A stretch of 64,000 bases of DNA from Primorskyibacter flagellatus. GTDB taxonomy: Bacteria > Pseudomonadota > Alphaproteobacteria > Rhodobacterales > Rhodobacteraceae. The stretch spans positions 1 to 64,000 of the forward strand of contig NZ_FWYD01000014.1 in NCBI RefSeq assembly GCF_900176485.1. The letters run 5' to 3'. The position numbers and the translations under genes are program-made. Under the pieces are notes generated by a model, which worked only from the letters and a program-made list of their open reading frames with translations, searched no databases and had not been told where the DNA came from. Below are positions 1 through 8,494 of this stretch, in pieces. Every line of letters begins with the position of its first letter. Position 1 is the stretch's first letter.

Positions 1-88
1 TCTTGTTCATCTTCGCTCCTTAAAGGCTACGATGAACCAGAAACCCTCCGTTGTTCAAATCGCCATATCTGTCCCATAGGTGCTGACG

Positions 89-1072
89 TCAGACAACAGG
101 CAGATAGGAATTGACCGTAACAGCAAGGCTCTCGTGGCCGAGGTTCATCGACCATGCCTTGCGTTGCTCCATCGTCTTGCTGATTTCATCGCCGTATTTG
201 GTCAGTGTCTTGCGGAAGGCGTGCGGCGTGAACTGAGGGAGTTGGACATTGGCAAAAGCGCCCCGAATGATCGCATTGAGCGGCGACGCATTGGCATAGC
301 CTTCGCGCGCCAGTCCCAAATTGCAAAGCCCTTGTCCCGGCACATAGCCCGTCTTGGCCTTGGGAAACAGCGCGTCGTCTGGCCCGAACAGTTTGTCATC
401 CCGCAGAAACCTCACCCATTCTGTGAAGCACGCGCGATATACGGGATCGACCGGGAAGAACTGGCACATGATGGTTTTCGCGCCCTTGGTATTCACCTCG
501 CGCGCATCCTGAAACACATGGCCCAGATCAACGTTGACGTGTTTCAGCTTCAGCGACGCCACCGCGCCATCGCGCGCGCCGGTCAGCATGAAAAACGCGA
601 ACAGCGCCTTGTCGCGTTTGTCGAACTCCGTCTCGAACGGCATCGCCTGAAACGCATGGGCGGCCTGCTGCATGGACGGATAGGGGATTTCACGTTGGGT
701 ATGTGCCACCCTGCCCGCCTTGAGCGTGTTGTTGAAATACTCGACGTCCGGATAGGTCAGCACCCGCTTGAACCCTGGACGGCTGACCAACCAGTGAAAG
801 AACCCTTTGACCAGCCGCAAGGTGGCATCGACCGTCGAAAAGGCCAGCGGCTTGCCGGTCTTTGCGTTCTTTTGCCTGGCCAGGTAGGCCTTGAAATCCG
901 CTGCCTGCTGACGATGGAATTTCTTGAACGCCTTGGTTTTCGTGCTGTCCTCGAACTGCCGGATTGCGGCCATCACCTTATCGATAGACTTCTCGTCCTG
1001 ACCTTTGGCGTGGCGCAGATAGGTGGCGTAGTCGTGTTTGATACGCTCGTTTTCCTCGATATAGTTCGCCAT
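89..1072 (-). CDS. Tyrosine recombinase / phage-type integrase
   Basis: This 327-residue protein is a tyrosine site-specific recombinase. The N-terminal ~150 residues fit a core-binding (SAM-like) domain. The catalytic part shows the first arginine in TGARDGA, the HxxR box in HAFRKT, a histidine in LGHES, and a candidate nucleophile tyrosine in NSYLPV at the extreme C-terminus. These are the expected R-H-R-H-Y residues, so the enzyme may be active. It differs from the second recombinase at 2806-4014 in having no DUF4102 arm-binding domain. It probably moves or excises the element, possibly with the small proteins encoded just upstream of it (1177-1808). Its natural attachment site cannot be seen. 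Confidence 0.85.
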   Translation of the reverse strand: MANYIEENERIKHDYATYLRHAKGQDEKSIDKVMAAIRQFEDSTKTKAFKKFHRQQAADFKAYLARQKNAKTGKPLAFSTVDATLRLVKGFFHWLVSRPGFKRVLTYPDVEYFNNTLKAGRVAHTQREIPYPSMQQAAHAFQAMPFETEFDKRDKALFAFFMLTGARDGAVASLKLKHVNVDLGHVFQDAREVNTKGAKTIMCQFFPVDPVYRACFTEWVRFLRDDKLFGPDDALFPKAKTGYVPGQGLCNLGLAREGYANASPLNAIIRGAFANVQLPQFTPHAFRKTLTKYGDEISKTMEQRKAWSMNLGHESLAVTVNSYLPVV

Positions 1073-1176
1073 GGTCCGATCCTTTCTTTGACCCTTGTTT
1101 TTCCTGTCATTTCCGCCGGATTCAGCGGCCCGCCGGAAGTGGTGTTTTACGCTAGGGTTGTGGGGTTCTCTTAGGG

Positions 1177-1596
1177 TCAGCAGCTATGGCGTGTGGCGAT
1201 GGCCAGGAACTGCGCCAGTTCATCGCGCATCTTGAGCGAGACGAACTTGTTGCAAGGTGTCTCACAGACCCCGCACAACGCCATCAGCCTGCCCCGCGCG
1301 GGGTTGAAAGGCTCATAGTCCGCCATGGCTCCATAGGGTGCACGCGGGGCGCGGCACGACATGCAATAGAACTCATCCGGTGCTAGCTTGCGGGACGTCT
1401 TTGGCAGCCGACTTTCGAGGAAACGCTTGAGTTCACGGCCAAGGATCAGGTGCGGCTTTTGGCTGTCCAGCACCGCAAGCCCCGCCGGTCGCCATGCCCG
1501 GACCGTGTGGGGCGTGACGCCCACCGCATCGGCGGCGCTGTCATAGGTGTACTGGCGATGTATCTTGACCCCGCGCGCCGAAACACGCTTGGCCAT
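1177..1596 (-). CDS. Small HTH / zinc-ribbon protein of the island
   Basis: A 139-residue protein of unknown function. Residues ~15-40 (ending in VGVTPHTVRAW) look like a MerR/excisionase-type helix-turn-helix. The C-terminal half contains two cysteine knuckles, YCMSC and LCGVCETPC, separated by about 30 residues, which fits a zinc ribbon. The ATG overlaps the stop codon of the excisionase-like gene by one base (TGATG at 1598-1594), so the two are translationally coupled. Because it lies between that gene and the recombinase at 89-1072, a role in control of recombination or as a DNA-binding accessory factor is a reasonable inference. I do not recognise a named family. Confidence 0.6.
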   Translation of the reverse strand: MAKRVSARGVKIHRQYTYDSAADAVGVTPHTVRAWRPAGLAVLDSQKPHLILGRELKRFLESRLPKTSRKLAPDEFYCMSCRAPRAPYGAMADYEPFNPARGRLMALCGVCETPCNKFVSLKMRDELAQFLAIATRHSC

Positions 1597-1808
1597 CAGT
1601 CTCGCCCCGCCTTCGCTGGATCGACCCGGTTTGCCTCAGCCCATGCGTTCAGATCAGCGCCGCGATAGATGATCTTGCGACCCAAGCGGTAGAACGCCGG
1701 GCCCATGCCCTTGTGACGCCACTGAGCCAGCTTGTCCCGGTCGCCGATCAGGTTCAGTTCGTTGTCGCCAAGCACGTAGTTGCGGTTGTTTTCAAATAAG
1801 CTTGCCAT
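1596..1808 (-). CDS. AlpA/excisionase-like HTH protein
   Basis: A 70-residue protein with an apparent winged-helix fold of the AlpA/Xis kind: a short helix (DRDKLAQWRHKG) followed by a wing-like stretch (FYRLGRKIIYRGADLNAW). Such proteins direct excision or regulate the integrase of integrative elements. It is the first gene of a three-gene run with the zinc-ribbon protein and the tyrosine recombinase, all on the minus strand. A 96-base gap separates it from the next gene upstream. Function is assigned from size, fold pattern and position only. Confidence 0.6.
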   Translation of the reverse strand: MASLFENNRNYVLGDNELNLIGDRDKLAQWRHKGMGPAFYRLGRKIIYRGADLNAWAEANRVDPAKAGRD

Positions 1809-1904
1809 TGTTCAGCCCTCTTCAATTGCTACCGAGGATTCTGAAGCAGGTTTGATGCTATTGAAAACAAGGGAAGAAGTGCCGCATTCAAGGTGACGAA
1901 AGAT

Positions 1905-2702
1905 CTATCGTTTCACACCTTTTGGGTGTTTATTGGACGCACTATCGTCATGACTTCGCCAACCACCGTCGTCATCGGATGACAGTCCAAATAATCCACC
2001 AAGCATGTTTTTTCTGGGCTGTAGGTCTTCACCGGTCAACTGGTCGATTGCCCACATGCCAGCCCGCTTGAAGTTGGCACGGATGCCTAGAATCCGAAAT
2101 ACTTCCTCAAGCGCGCGCCCGTAATCAGTTGACGGGTGATCCCCGTCACGTGACGTTCCAATGGTTGGCTTCTGCCCACTTTCGCCCGCAATAAATCGCG
2201 CAAACCGCAGTGCGATGGTTCGTGCATAGTGATTAGGAGGGCGTGAGCTTCCGCTCCAATATTCCCGCTCCTGATCTTCAAGCTCTTGTAATCTTTTATG
2301 GAACTCAGTGCGCAGATCCAAGAGAACAAACGCGGAGGTGATTGGAAGGCCAACCTCGGACGCATTTTTTCTCACTAAGTCGCTAACGCCACTGATGGGA
2401 AGATCCTTTAGTCGCAACCGGCTTTGACGCGCCGCTATATTACAAATCCGTTCGGCAGTATCGTTACGCTCATCCTCGCGTCCTACCGCAGACAGCAAAA
2501 AGCGGATCAGTTGATCGGCGTTATTCAATCCGTCTTGAACAAGCTGTTTTTCCTCCAGAAACTCGGCCTTACTATCGTGAAAGTTAGGTTTCGTCGTGTC
2601 GAAAGCCGTAAAATAATCAGAGCCAAGGCCCCACCCGCCACCCGTTCGAAAGGGCTCGACGACCTTGTTCAGCTGTTCATTCAGGGTGGGGTCTTGTTTC
2701 AT
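1905..2702 (-). CDS. Hypothetical island protein
   Basis: A 265-residue soluble protein with no signal peptide or membrane segment and no motif I recognise. It is charged and helix-rich, with a likely coiled segment around residues 125-150 (FHKRLQELEDQEREYW), and a low-complexity polar C-terminal tail (DDDGGW, DDSASNKHPK). Its codon use looks more AT-rich than that of the housekeeping genes to the right, which agrees with acquisition together with the island. It lies between the two recombinase modules and is preceded by about 100 bases without a gene. It is probably cargo of the element; no function is proposed. Confidence 0.55.
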   Translation of the reverse strand: MKQDPTLNEQLNKVVEPFRTGGGWGLGSDYFTAFDTTKPNFHDSKAEFLEEKQLVQDGLNNADQLIRFLLSAVGREDERNDTAERICNIAARQSRLRLKDLPISGVSDLVRKNASEVGLPITSAFVLLDLRTEFHKRLQELEDQEREYWSGSSRPPNHYARTIALRFARFIAGESGQKPTIGTSRDGDHPSTDYGRALEEVFRILGIRANFKRAGMWAIDQLTGEDLQPRKNMLGGLFGLSSDDDGGWRSHDDSASNKHPKGVKR

Positions 2703-2805
2703 AAGGTTACTCTACTTAGACCTTTTGAACGTTCAACAGGTTTTGCTCCATTGCTTTCAATTGGGAACTTCACAGAAGGCGTAACAATCACAGCCTTTCG
2801 GCACT

Positions 2806-4014
2806 TCATTTGCCAGCACCCGCGACCAGGTCAACAATATTCCCATGGCTTGCCGACACATATTCAGACCAGCGATCCATAAGCGCACGTCGCTTTTCCA
2901 AGAGATCAGACCGCGCATATGCTCGCTCGACATTAGATCCGACCGTATGCGCAAGGCTCATTTCAGCAACCTCACGAGGCACATTGGCCACTTCGGACGC
3001 CCAATCCCGGAATGTTGACCTAAAACCATGTACCGTGACGCCTTCGACCTGCATCCGTCGCAACAGCATCAGCATCGACATATTCGACAACGGTTTGTGC
3101 CGCTTCTGACCTTCAAACACATATTCAGATTGCATCGCCTTCAACGGCTCGATGATTGCTAGCATTTCATCGGTCAGTGGCACCCGGTGATCCTCGCCCG
3201 TCTTCATGCGGATCGCGGGACAGGTCCAAAGCCGCGCGTCAAAGTCGATTTCTTCCCACCGCAGGCCCAGCGCCTCGCCTGTCCTTGATCCGGTCAGGCA
3301 GGTGAACATCAACGCCCTCGCCGCCATCGCGTCGCGGGTTTTCAGGTCAGCGTAGAAAGCAGGCACGTCCTGCCAACGCATTGCATTATGGTGTTTCACC
3401 TTGGCTTTTACTTTGGGCAGAGCTTGGGCGTCCTTGATCGCGGTCACGGGGTTCTCACCAGATCGGAAGCCCTTGGAACGCGCCACGTCCAGCACCGTCT
3501 TGATCCGTTGCGCTAGACGCTTCACCGTTTCGTGTTTTTCGGTCCAGATCGGCGCAAGGCACATCATCACCTCGGGCTGATCCACGCTATCAATCGGCAT
3601 CCGCCCGATCTTGGGGAAGGCATAGTCGCGCAGAGTGTTGATCCATTGCTGGCCATGCTTGACGTTCTTCCAGGTCGGCATCCGGTCGATGTGAACCTGT
3701 TTGGCGAACTCCTCAAAGGTCGGCACTTCACGTTTGGCGTTAAAACGCGGGTTCAACCCCTGCTTTGCCATGCGCCGATATTCCAGCGCCCGGTCGCGTG
3801 CTTGATTGAGCGTAACAATGTCAGCGCCGCCCAAACCAAAGTCAGTGCGCAACGGTGCGCCCTTCTTGTTCTTCTGGCCTCTGACCACAACGCGAACGAT
3901 CCAGCGCCGCGCCCCCGAAGGGTCCACCACCAGATAAAGCCCGCCGCCATCGCCATGCCGCCCCGGCCCGAGGTTCTCCACCAGCTTCTTAGTCAGCTTG
4001 CCAGTCAACGCCAT
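2806..4014 (-). CDS. P4-type integrase with DUF4102 N-terminal domain
   Basis: A 402-residue tyrosine integrase. Residues 1-90 match the DUF4102 arm-binding domain of P4-like integrases (GDGGGLYLVVDPSG, RRWIVR, GLGG). A core-binding domain follows. The catalytic domain shows arginine in GSRTGEALGLRW, HxxR in HGFRSTFRDW, histidine in SLAHTVG and tyrosine in ERAYAR. It starts ~150 bases from the 3' end of tRNA-Ser and reads away from it, as in tRNA-integrated genomic islands. I chose ATG at 4014; an in-frame GTG at 4038 would add eight residues. Neither start has a strong ribosome-binding site. Confidence 0.9.
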   Translation of the reverse strand: MALTGKLTKKLVENLGPGRHGDGGGLYLVVDPSGARRWIVRVVVRGQKNKKGAPLRTDFGLGGADIVTLNQARDRALEYRRMAKQGLNPRFNAKREVPTFEEFAKQVHIDRMPTWKNVKHGQQWINTLRDYAFPKIGRMPIDSVDQPEVMMCLAPIWTEKHETVKRLAQRIKTVLDVARSKGFRSGENPVTAIKDAQALPKVKAKVKHHNAMRWQDVPAFYADLKTRDAMAARALMFTCLTGSRTGEALGLRWEEIDFDARLWTCPAIRMKTGEDHRVPLTDEMLAIIEPLKAMQSEYVFEGQKRHKPLSNMSMLMLLRRMQVEGVTVHGFRSTFRDWASEVANVPREVAEMSLAHTVGSNVERAYARSDLLEKRRALMDRWSEYVSASHGNIVDLVAGAGK

Positions 4015-4163
4015 TAAAAATACCACATTATCTACCACTCAAGGAATGAGTATAGGCATCATCGAAAGAAACTCAAGGAAAGCGGCAAACGCGGACAAGC
4101 CCAACGATACAAAGAGAAAAGGTCGCCCAAGGCGACCCATTCAAATCTCGAAAAATGTGGTAG

Positions 4164-4253
4164 TGGCGGAGCGACAGGGATTCGAACCCTGGAGACGGTC
4201 TCCCGCCTACACACTTTCCAGGCGTGCGCCTTCGACCACTCGGCCACCGCTCC
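4164..4253 (-). tRNA. tRNA-Ser(GGA)
   Basis: Read on the minus strand, this 90-base sequence folds as a class II tRNA with a 7-bp acceptor stem (GGAGCGG start), a D arm, an anticodon loop CTGGAAA giving anticodon GGA, a long variable arm, a canonical TTCGAAT T-loop and an encoded CCA end. The long variable arm and anticodon identify serine. Its 3' end borders the integrase gene, making it the probable attachment site of the island to its left. Confidence 0.96.
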
Positions 4254-4946
4254 GTGACGGGCGCTTAGCACGGCTTACTCACGGCTCGCAACCCTCTAAA
4301 TTCTTGCCGGTTGTGCAGTCCCGGCCTCTGATGGACCTGATTGAGGATGAAGCGACCTGACTATGACGTCCAAGGTCCAGATATACATTTGTAGGGGGTG
4401 AGGTCACCGCGCATCTTGAGCAAGCCTGCGCCCCCTGCTGTGATGTGCCTAAAGAGTGATTGATCGTGCCTGCTTCAGGCCACGACCCCCAACCGCCGTC
4501 CCGTTTGATCCGAGGTTCGACACCAGAGGGCACCGGTTCATGTAGCCTGTATCATGCGCTTAATTCCGGCTAGCGATAGAGCGCACCGACACCGATGCAT
4601 TTCCATGCAGGTCGCGACACGCAGACGTCCGGCTGTGAAGCTTTTTGCTGAAAGCAGACGGTTCATCATTCCGCGGTGCGCTGACGGAGCTTCTATGTGC
4701 GGTTGGTCAATCCACCGCATCAGCGTCAAGTCATGTCCACGGAGCGGGCACGGTCTGCAAGACAGATTATCGCGGTCAATACCGAGCAGATCAGCTTGCC
4801 CCGGGGACGCTCTGCCGATGATTGCACCATGCCATTGACGCGCCTCCGGAAACAAACCTGTTTTGCCGGGCGCGCCGCCCAAAAGATCGCGTTCCGGCAC
4901 CGGTTTGTCAATCCGCGCCCATAGACATTCGGTGTCAACCTCGGGA
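4254..4946. other. About 690 bases without a convincing gene
   Basis: Between tRNA-Ser and nagA there are several overlapping open frames of up to 146 codons on both strands. None shows a recognisable domain, a good ribosome-binding site or alphaproteobacterial-looking protein composition (they are rich in Cys, Arg and His, as expected of non-coding high-GC DNA). The segment may hold decayed sequence at the island boundary. No promoter or RNA was recognised with confidence. Confidence 0.5.
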
Positions 4947-6119
4947 TCAGCCGTTGTCGAAATCCAGCAACAGACCATCGGTCATACCCGCGGCCACGTC
5001 CAAGCTTTGTGTCAGGCAGGTGAGTGTCGCACGCGCGCCCGGTTGCACCGTTCCGATCTCTCCGGCCTTGCCCAGTGCGCGAGCTGGGTTTGCCGTCGCC
5101 ATTCTCAGGGCGTCGGTCAAACCCAGACCCGCATGTTGCATGATGTTGCGGATGCTGTCGATCATGCTGATATGCGCGCCGGCCAGACGGCCGGTCTTGT
5201 TTGTCAGCCGGCTGCCGCGCAGCTCGATCGTCTCGCCGTGCAGTTCGAACCCGGTCAGTTGGCCCGCGAGGGTCAGCATTGCGTCGGTCACCAGGCACAG
5301 CCGGTCCGGCATCAGCCGGGCTGCGGTCGCGACGTTGCGCCAATCGACGTGATGCCCGTCCGCGATGATTCCGGCAAACAGGCTGCGCGAGGCGAGCGTG
5401 GCCCCCACCACCCCCGGTTCGCGCCCGGTCATCTGGGACATTGCGTTGAACAGATGCGTGACGCCGACCAAGCCCTCGGCCTCGGCCTGCGCGATCTGGT
5501 CGGCACTGGCCTCGCTATGCCCGGCAAAGACGCGGATGCCGGCCGCGGTTAAGCGCGGCAAGGCTCCCGCGGGCAGGCTTTCGGGCGCGACAGTCAGCAG
5601 CAGCGCGCCGGTCCGCGCGGCGGTCAGCCGGTCCAGATCCTCGGCATCCATGGCGCGGATGGCGCTCGGGTCGTGGATGCCGGGGCGCGCATGTGAAAGG
5701 AACGGGCCTTCAAGATGCAGCCCGATTATACCCGGCACGCCTTGGGCGATGGCCTCCTGCACGGCGCTGATCGCGCGACCGTAATCGCGCCCCGCTGCGG
5801 TTATGAACGTGGGCAGGATATAGGCGGTGCCGCCCTGCCGCGCGCCCGCCGCGATCCGGCGGAGCGCCGCGGGATTCGGCTCGAAGTTGAACTGCGTGTC
5901 CCCTGCCCCGTTGATCTGAAGGTCGATGAAGCCGGGCGCTACCAGATCGAACTCGACGACAGAGCGGTCCTGCGCATCGCGCGCGGTCGCGGCCCGGACA
6001 GCCGTGATCTGCCCGTCGGCCATCTCGATGATCCGGTCGGGGCGCAGATCGGCGCAGATCCCGTCGTAAAGCTGATGAGCGAAGACGCGTTGCGGATGTG
6101 CGGGCTCAGTCGAAGGCAC
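4947..6119 (-). CDS. nagA: N-acetylglucosamine-6-phosphate deacetylase
   Basis: NagA removes acetate from GlcNAc-6-P, giving GlcN-6-P for NagB. The 390-residue protein has the amidohydrolase pattern of the family: PGFIDLQINGAG near the N-terminus, the metal-binding glutamate in GLHLEGPF, histidines in AGHSEA and THLFNAM, and the catalytic aspartate in VTDAM. An in-frame ATG exists at 6149, but the GTG at 6119 is preceded by GGGAGGA at ideal spacing and is the better start. This gives a 14-base overlap with nagB. It is the last gene of the leftward sialate operon and completes the route from N-acetylneuraminate to fructose-6-P. Confidence 0.93.
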   Translation of the reverse strand: MPSTEPAHPQRVFAHQLYDGICADLRPDRIIEMADGQITAVRAATARDAQDRSVVEFDLVAPGFIDLQINGAGDTQFNFEPNPAALRRIAAGARQGGTAYILPTFITAAGRDYGRAISAVQEAIAQGVPGIIGLHLEGPFLSHARPGIHDPSAIRAMDAEDLDRLTAARTGALLLTVAPESLPAGALPRLTAAGIRVFAGHSEASADQIAQAEAEGLVGVTHLFNAMSQMTGREPGVVGATLASRSLFAGIIADGHHVDWRNVATAARLMPDRLCLVTDAMLTLAGQLTGFELHGETIELRGSRLTNKTGRLAGAHISMIDSIRNIMQHAGLGLTDALRMATANPARALGKAGEIGTVQPGARATLTCLTQSLDVAAGMTDGLLLDFDNG

Positions 6120-6888
6120 TGTCGCGTCCTCCCGGATGCACGTTTTCATAATAATCCGTGAAGGTCAGCGCACCCGCCGCCGCTTCGTCGAGTATCACCG
6201 TCGCGGAGGCATGAAGCTGCAACGCCGAGGCCGGACAGGCGGCGCTTAGCGGCCCCTCGACCATGCGCAGGACGGCGTCGGCCTTGGCCTCTCCGGTGGC
6301 GAGCAGCACACAGGCCCTGGAGGCGAGGATGGTGGCGACGCCCATGGTTATGGCGTAGCGCGGCGTGTCTTCGAAGGATGCAAAGTAGCGCTGGTTGGCG
6401 CGACGGGTGCTTGTCGTCAGCGTCTTAACCCGCGTGCGCGATCCAAGGCTGGCGGTCGGCTCGTTAAAGCCGATATGTCCGTTTTGCCCGATCCCCAGAA
6501 GTTGCAGATCAATGCCGCCCGCGGCCGCGATCAACGCCTCGTATTCAAGCGAGGCCGCCTGCGGATCGGGGGCATCGCCTTTCGGCAGATGCGCGCGCGC
6601 CGGGTCGATATCGACATGGCGGAAGAACGCCTCCTGCATATAGCTGTGATAAGAGCAGGGATGATCCGGCGCCAGGCCGATATATTCGTCGAGGTTGAAG
6701 CTGGTCGTTTTTGCAAACGAAAGCCCGTCCTCGCGGTGGCGCTGCGCAAGCGCCTCGTAGAGCGGCAGCATGGTGCCGCCGGTTGCCAGCCCCAGAACGG
6801 CGTCGGGTGTCGCAGTCACGGTGCGTGCCACAATATCGGCGGCACGCTGCATGGCCGCCTGTTCGTCGGGAAGGATCAGGACCTTCAT
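6106..6888 (-). CDS. nagB: Glucosamine-6-phosphate deaminase
   Basis: NagB converts GlcN-6-P to fructose-6-P and ammonia. This 260-residue protein is close to the usual family length and shows LGLATGGTMLPLYE (phosphosugar binding), FNLDEYIGL (catalytic aspartate), LGIGQNGHIGFNEP and SRTRVKTL. The ATG overlaps the nanK stop codon (ATGA at 6888-6885), and the end overlaps nagA, so the three are coupled. Presence within the nan operon means the whole catabolic route is co-expressed and does not depend on a separate nag locus. Confidence 0.94.
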   Translation of the reverse strand: MKVLILPDEQAAMQRAADIVARTVTATPDAVLGLATGGTMLPLYEALAQRHREDGLSFAKTTSFNLDEYIGLAPDHPCSYHSYMQEAFFRHVDIDPARAHLPKGDAPDPQAASLEYEALIAAAGGIDLQLLGIGQNGHIGFNEPTASLGSRTRVKTLTTSTRRANQRYFASFEDTPRYAITMGVATILASRACVLLATGEAKADAVLRMVEGPLSAACPASALQLHASATVILDEAAAGALTFTDYYENVHPGGRDSAFD

Positions 6889-7793
6889 GGGCTTTCCTTT
6901 CTCAGATGTGCCGCCAGCGCGCCGATCAGCGGCGCGTCATGGCCAAGCGTTGCGGGCACAAGGCGCGGGCGGAACAGCGCAGGCTCTTCGGCCAGCGCGG
7001 CACGGGCGCGGTCGATATATCCCGGCGCCAGCCCGATGCTGCCGCCCATCGCCACGGTGTCGAGTCCCAGAATGGCTGTAAGATCGCCGATCAGGGTCGC
7101 CACGGCGCTGGCCGAGGTTGCGATGATCCGGTCGGCCCAGTCTTGCCCCTTGGCCGCTGCCGCAAACACCGCGCGCGCGTCCGTATCGGCGTGACCGGCA
7201 GCCGCAGCGGCAGCGGCGATACCGCGCCCGCCCGCAATGCTTTCGACAGTTGCCATGCGACCACTGCCGCAGGGCCCGCTGGCGTGACGGCTGGAGACAA
7301 AGCCGACATGCCCGGCCAACCCGTTCTCACTGGCAATCAGACGGTTCGCGATGACCAGCCCGCCGCCGACACCGGTGGACACGGTAAGATACGCAAAGCT
7401 GTTACTGCGGCTTCCCGCGCCGAACAGGCCTTCGGCCAAGGCGGCGGCAGCGGCATCGTTCAGACATGTCGCAGCCCCCAGATCGCGCACCAAAGCCTGT
7501 TCCAGCGCAAAGCCAAGGATGGCAGGCAGCGTGCCGCGATTGACGGCGTGCCACGACCCCGCGCTGTCGACCCGCCCGGCAACGGCGACGCCCAGAGGCG
7601 CGCCGCTTGCGTGGCCAAGCCTGTCCAGCAGGGTCCGGATCGCCGCGATCTGCGCATCGGGATCGGCGGCGGCATCGGTCGGCGTGATCAGGCGTTCGGC
7701 CACGACGCCTTGCTCAATCCGCGCGGCGGCGATCTTTGTGCCGCCCAGATCGGCGGCAAATCCTGTCAGGGTGTTGCGCGGCATGTTCTGCAT
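6885..7793 (-). CDS. nanK: ROK-family N-acetylmannosamine kinase
   Basis: NanK phosphorylates N-acetylmannosamine released by the lyase. The 302-residue protein is a ROK kinase: ATP-phosphate loop ADLGGTKIAAA near residue 14, a catalytic-aspartate region LNDAAAAALAE, and STGVGGGLV. It lies between nanE and nagB with one-base (TAATG) and four-base (ATGA) overlaps, which supports the ManNAc substrate. The usual ROK zinc motif CxCGxxGCxE is degenerate here: only the first of three cysteines remains in GPCGSGRMATVE, so it may bind zinc poorly or not at all. Confidence 0.88.
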   Translation of the reverse strand: MQNMPRNTLTGFAADLGGTKIAAARIEQGVVAERLITPTDAAADPDAQIAAIRTLLDRLGHASGAPLGVAVAGRVDSAGSWHAVNRGTLPAILGFALEQALVRDLGAATCLNDAAAAALAEGLFGAGSRSNSFAYLTVSTGVGGGLVIANRLIASENGLAGHVGFVSSRHASGPCGSGRMATVESIAGGRGIAAAAAAAGHADTDARAVFAAAAKGQDWADRIIATSASAVATLIGDLTAILGLDTVAMGGSIGLAPGYIDRARAALAEEPALFRPRLVPATLGHDAPLIGALAAHLRKESP

Positions 7794-8494
7794 TACTGCG
7801 TCTCGACAGTCCGTGCGACAGCCTGTGCAACCGCATCATGGAACCAGCCGGTGACATGTTCCAGCCGCGTCAGGGCCGTGCCGACCGTGACCGCATCCGC
7901 CCCCGCAGCCATCGCGCTGCCCGCAAGCTCGGGCGTGTTGACCCGGCCCTCGGCCATGACGAAAGCGCCCAGATCGTGAAAGGCGCGGATCAGGTCATAG
8001 TCCACGCCCTCGCTTCGGCCAGCGGTCTGCTCGGTGTAGCCCGACAGTGTGGTGCCGAGGATCGCGGCCCCTTCCTTCAGCGCCCGCTTGCCATCTTCAA
8101 GGTTGGAGCAATCGGCCATCGCCAGCTTTCCCGCCGCATGGATCGCGGCAAGGATCGCAGCCGTCGATTCCGGGCGGGGCCGGTCGGTGGCATCATAGGC
8201 GATGATGTCGGCCCCAGCATCAGCCAACGCCTGCACATCCGCAAGAAAGGGCGTGATCCGCACCGGGCTGTCGTCAAGGTCGCGCTTGAGGATCCCGATG
8301 ACCGGCACCGACACGCGCGGGCGCACCGCAGCAAGGTTTTCCGCGCCCTCGATCCGCAGACCGGCCGCGCCCCCCGCCACGGCCGCGGCGGCCATCGCGG
8401 CGACAATCTCGGGGTGATCCATCGGTCCGTCATCGACCGGCTGACAGGACACGACAAGACCGCCGCGCAAGGTTTCAAGTACAGTCATGCTCAT
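7793..8494 (-). CDS. nanE: N-acetylmannosamine-6-phosphate 2-epimerase
   Basis: NanE converts ManNAc-6-P to GlcNAc-6-P, linking sialate degradation to NagA. The 233-residue TIM-barrel protein shows GGLVVSCQP at the N-terminus, [33 protein letters not shown] and [13 protein letters not shown], all typical of the family, including the lysine in the KRDL segment and the phosphate-binding GTALTR loop. Start ATG at 8494 overlaps the TGA of siaM by one base, and its TAA overlaps the nanK ATG. The same frame stays open far upstream inside siaM, but that extension is an out-of-frame reading of the permease gene. Confidence 0.93.
   Translation of the reverse strand: MSMTVLETLRGGLVVSCQPVDDGPMDHPEIVAAMAAAAVAGGAAGLRIEGAENLAAVRPRVSVPVIGILKRDLDDSPVRITPFLADVQALADAGADIIAYDATDRPRPESTAAILAAIHAAGKLAMADCSNLEDGKRALKEGAAILGTTLSGYTEQTAGRSEGVDYDLIRAFHDLGAFVMAEGRVNTPELAGSAMAAGADAVTVGTALTRLEHVTGWFHDAVAQAVARTVETQ

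Larger units (their letters stand above)
1..4166. mobile_element. Right end of a tRNA-Ser-linked integrated island
   Basis: Two tyrosine recombinases, an excisionase-like protein, a small zinc-ribbon HTH protein and one unrecognised gene lie together, all on the minus strand, directly beside the 3' end of tRNA-Ser(GGA). The P4-type integrase starts about 150 bases from the tRNA and reads away from it, which is the classic layout for an element inserted into a tRNA 3' end. Part of the region (about 1905-2800) looks less GC-rich than the rest of the window. I found no second copy of the tRNA 3' end between 1 and 4163, so the other attachment site must lie to the left of the window. Exact borders are inferred. 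Confidence 0.6.

Noticed and set aside
4538-4978. Open frame of 146 codons on the minus strand between tRNA-Ser and nagA
   Set aside because: Composition rich in Cys, Arg, His and Met, no domain, no ribosome site, and other frames nearby are equally open. It looks like chance in high-GC DNA.
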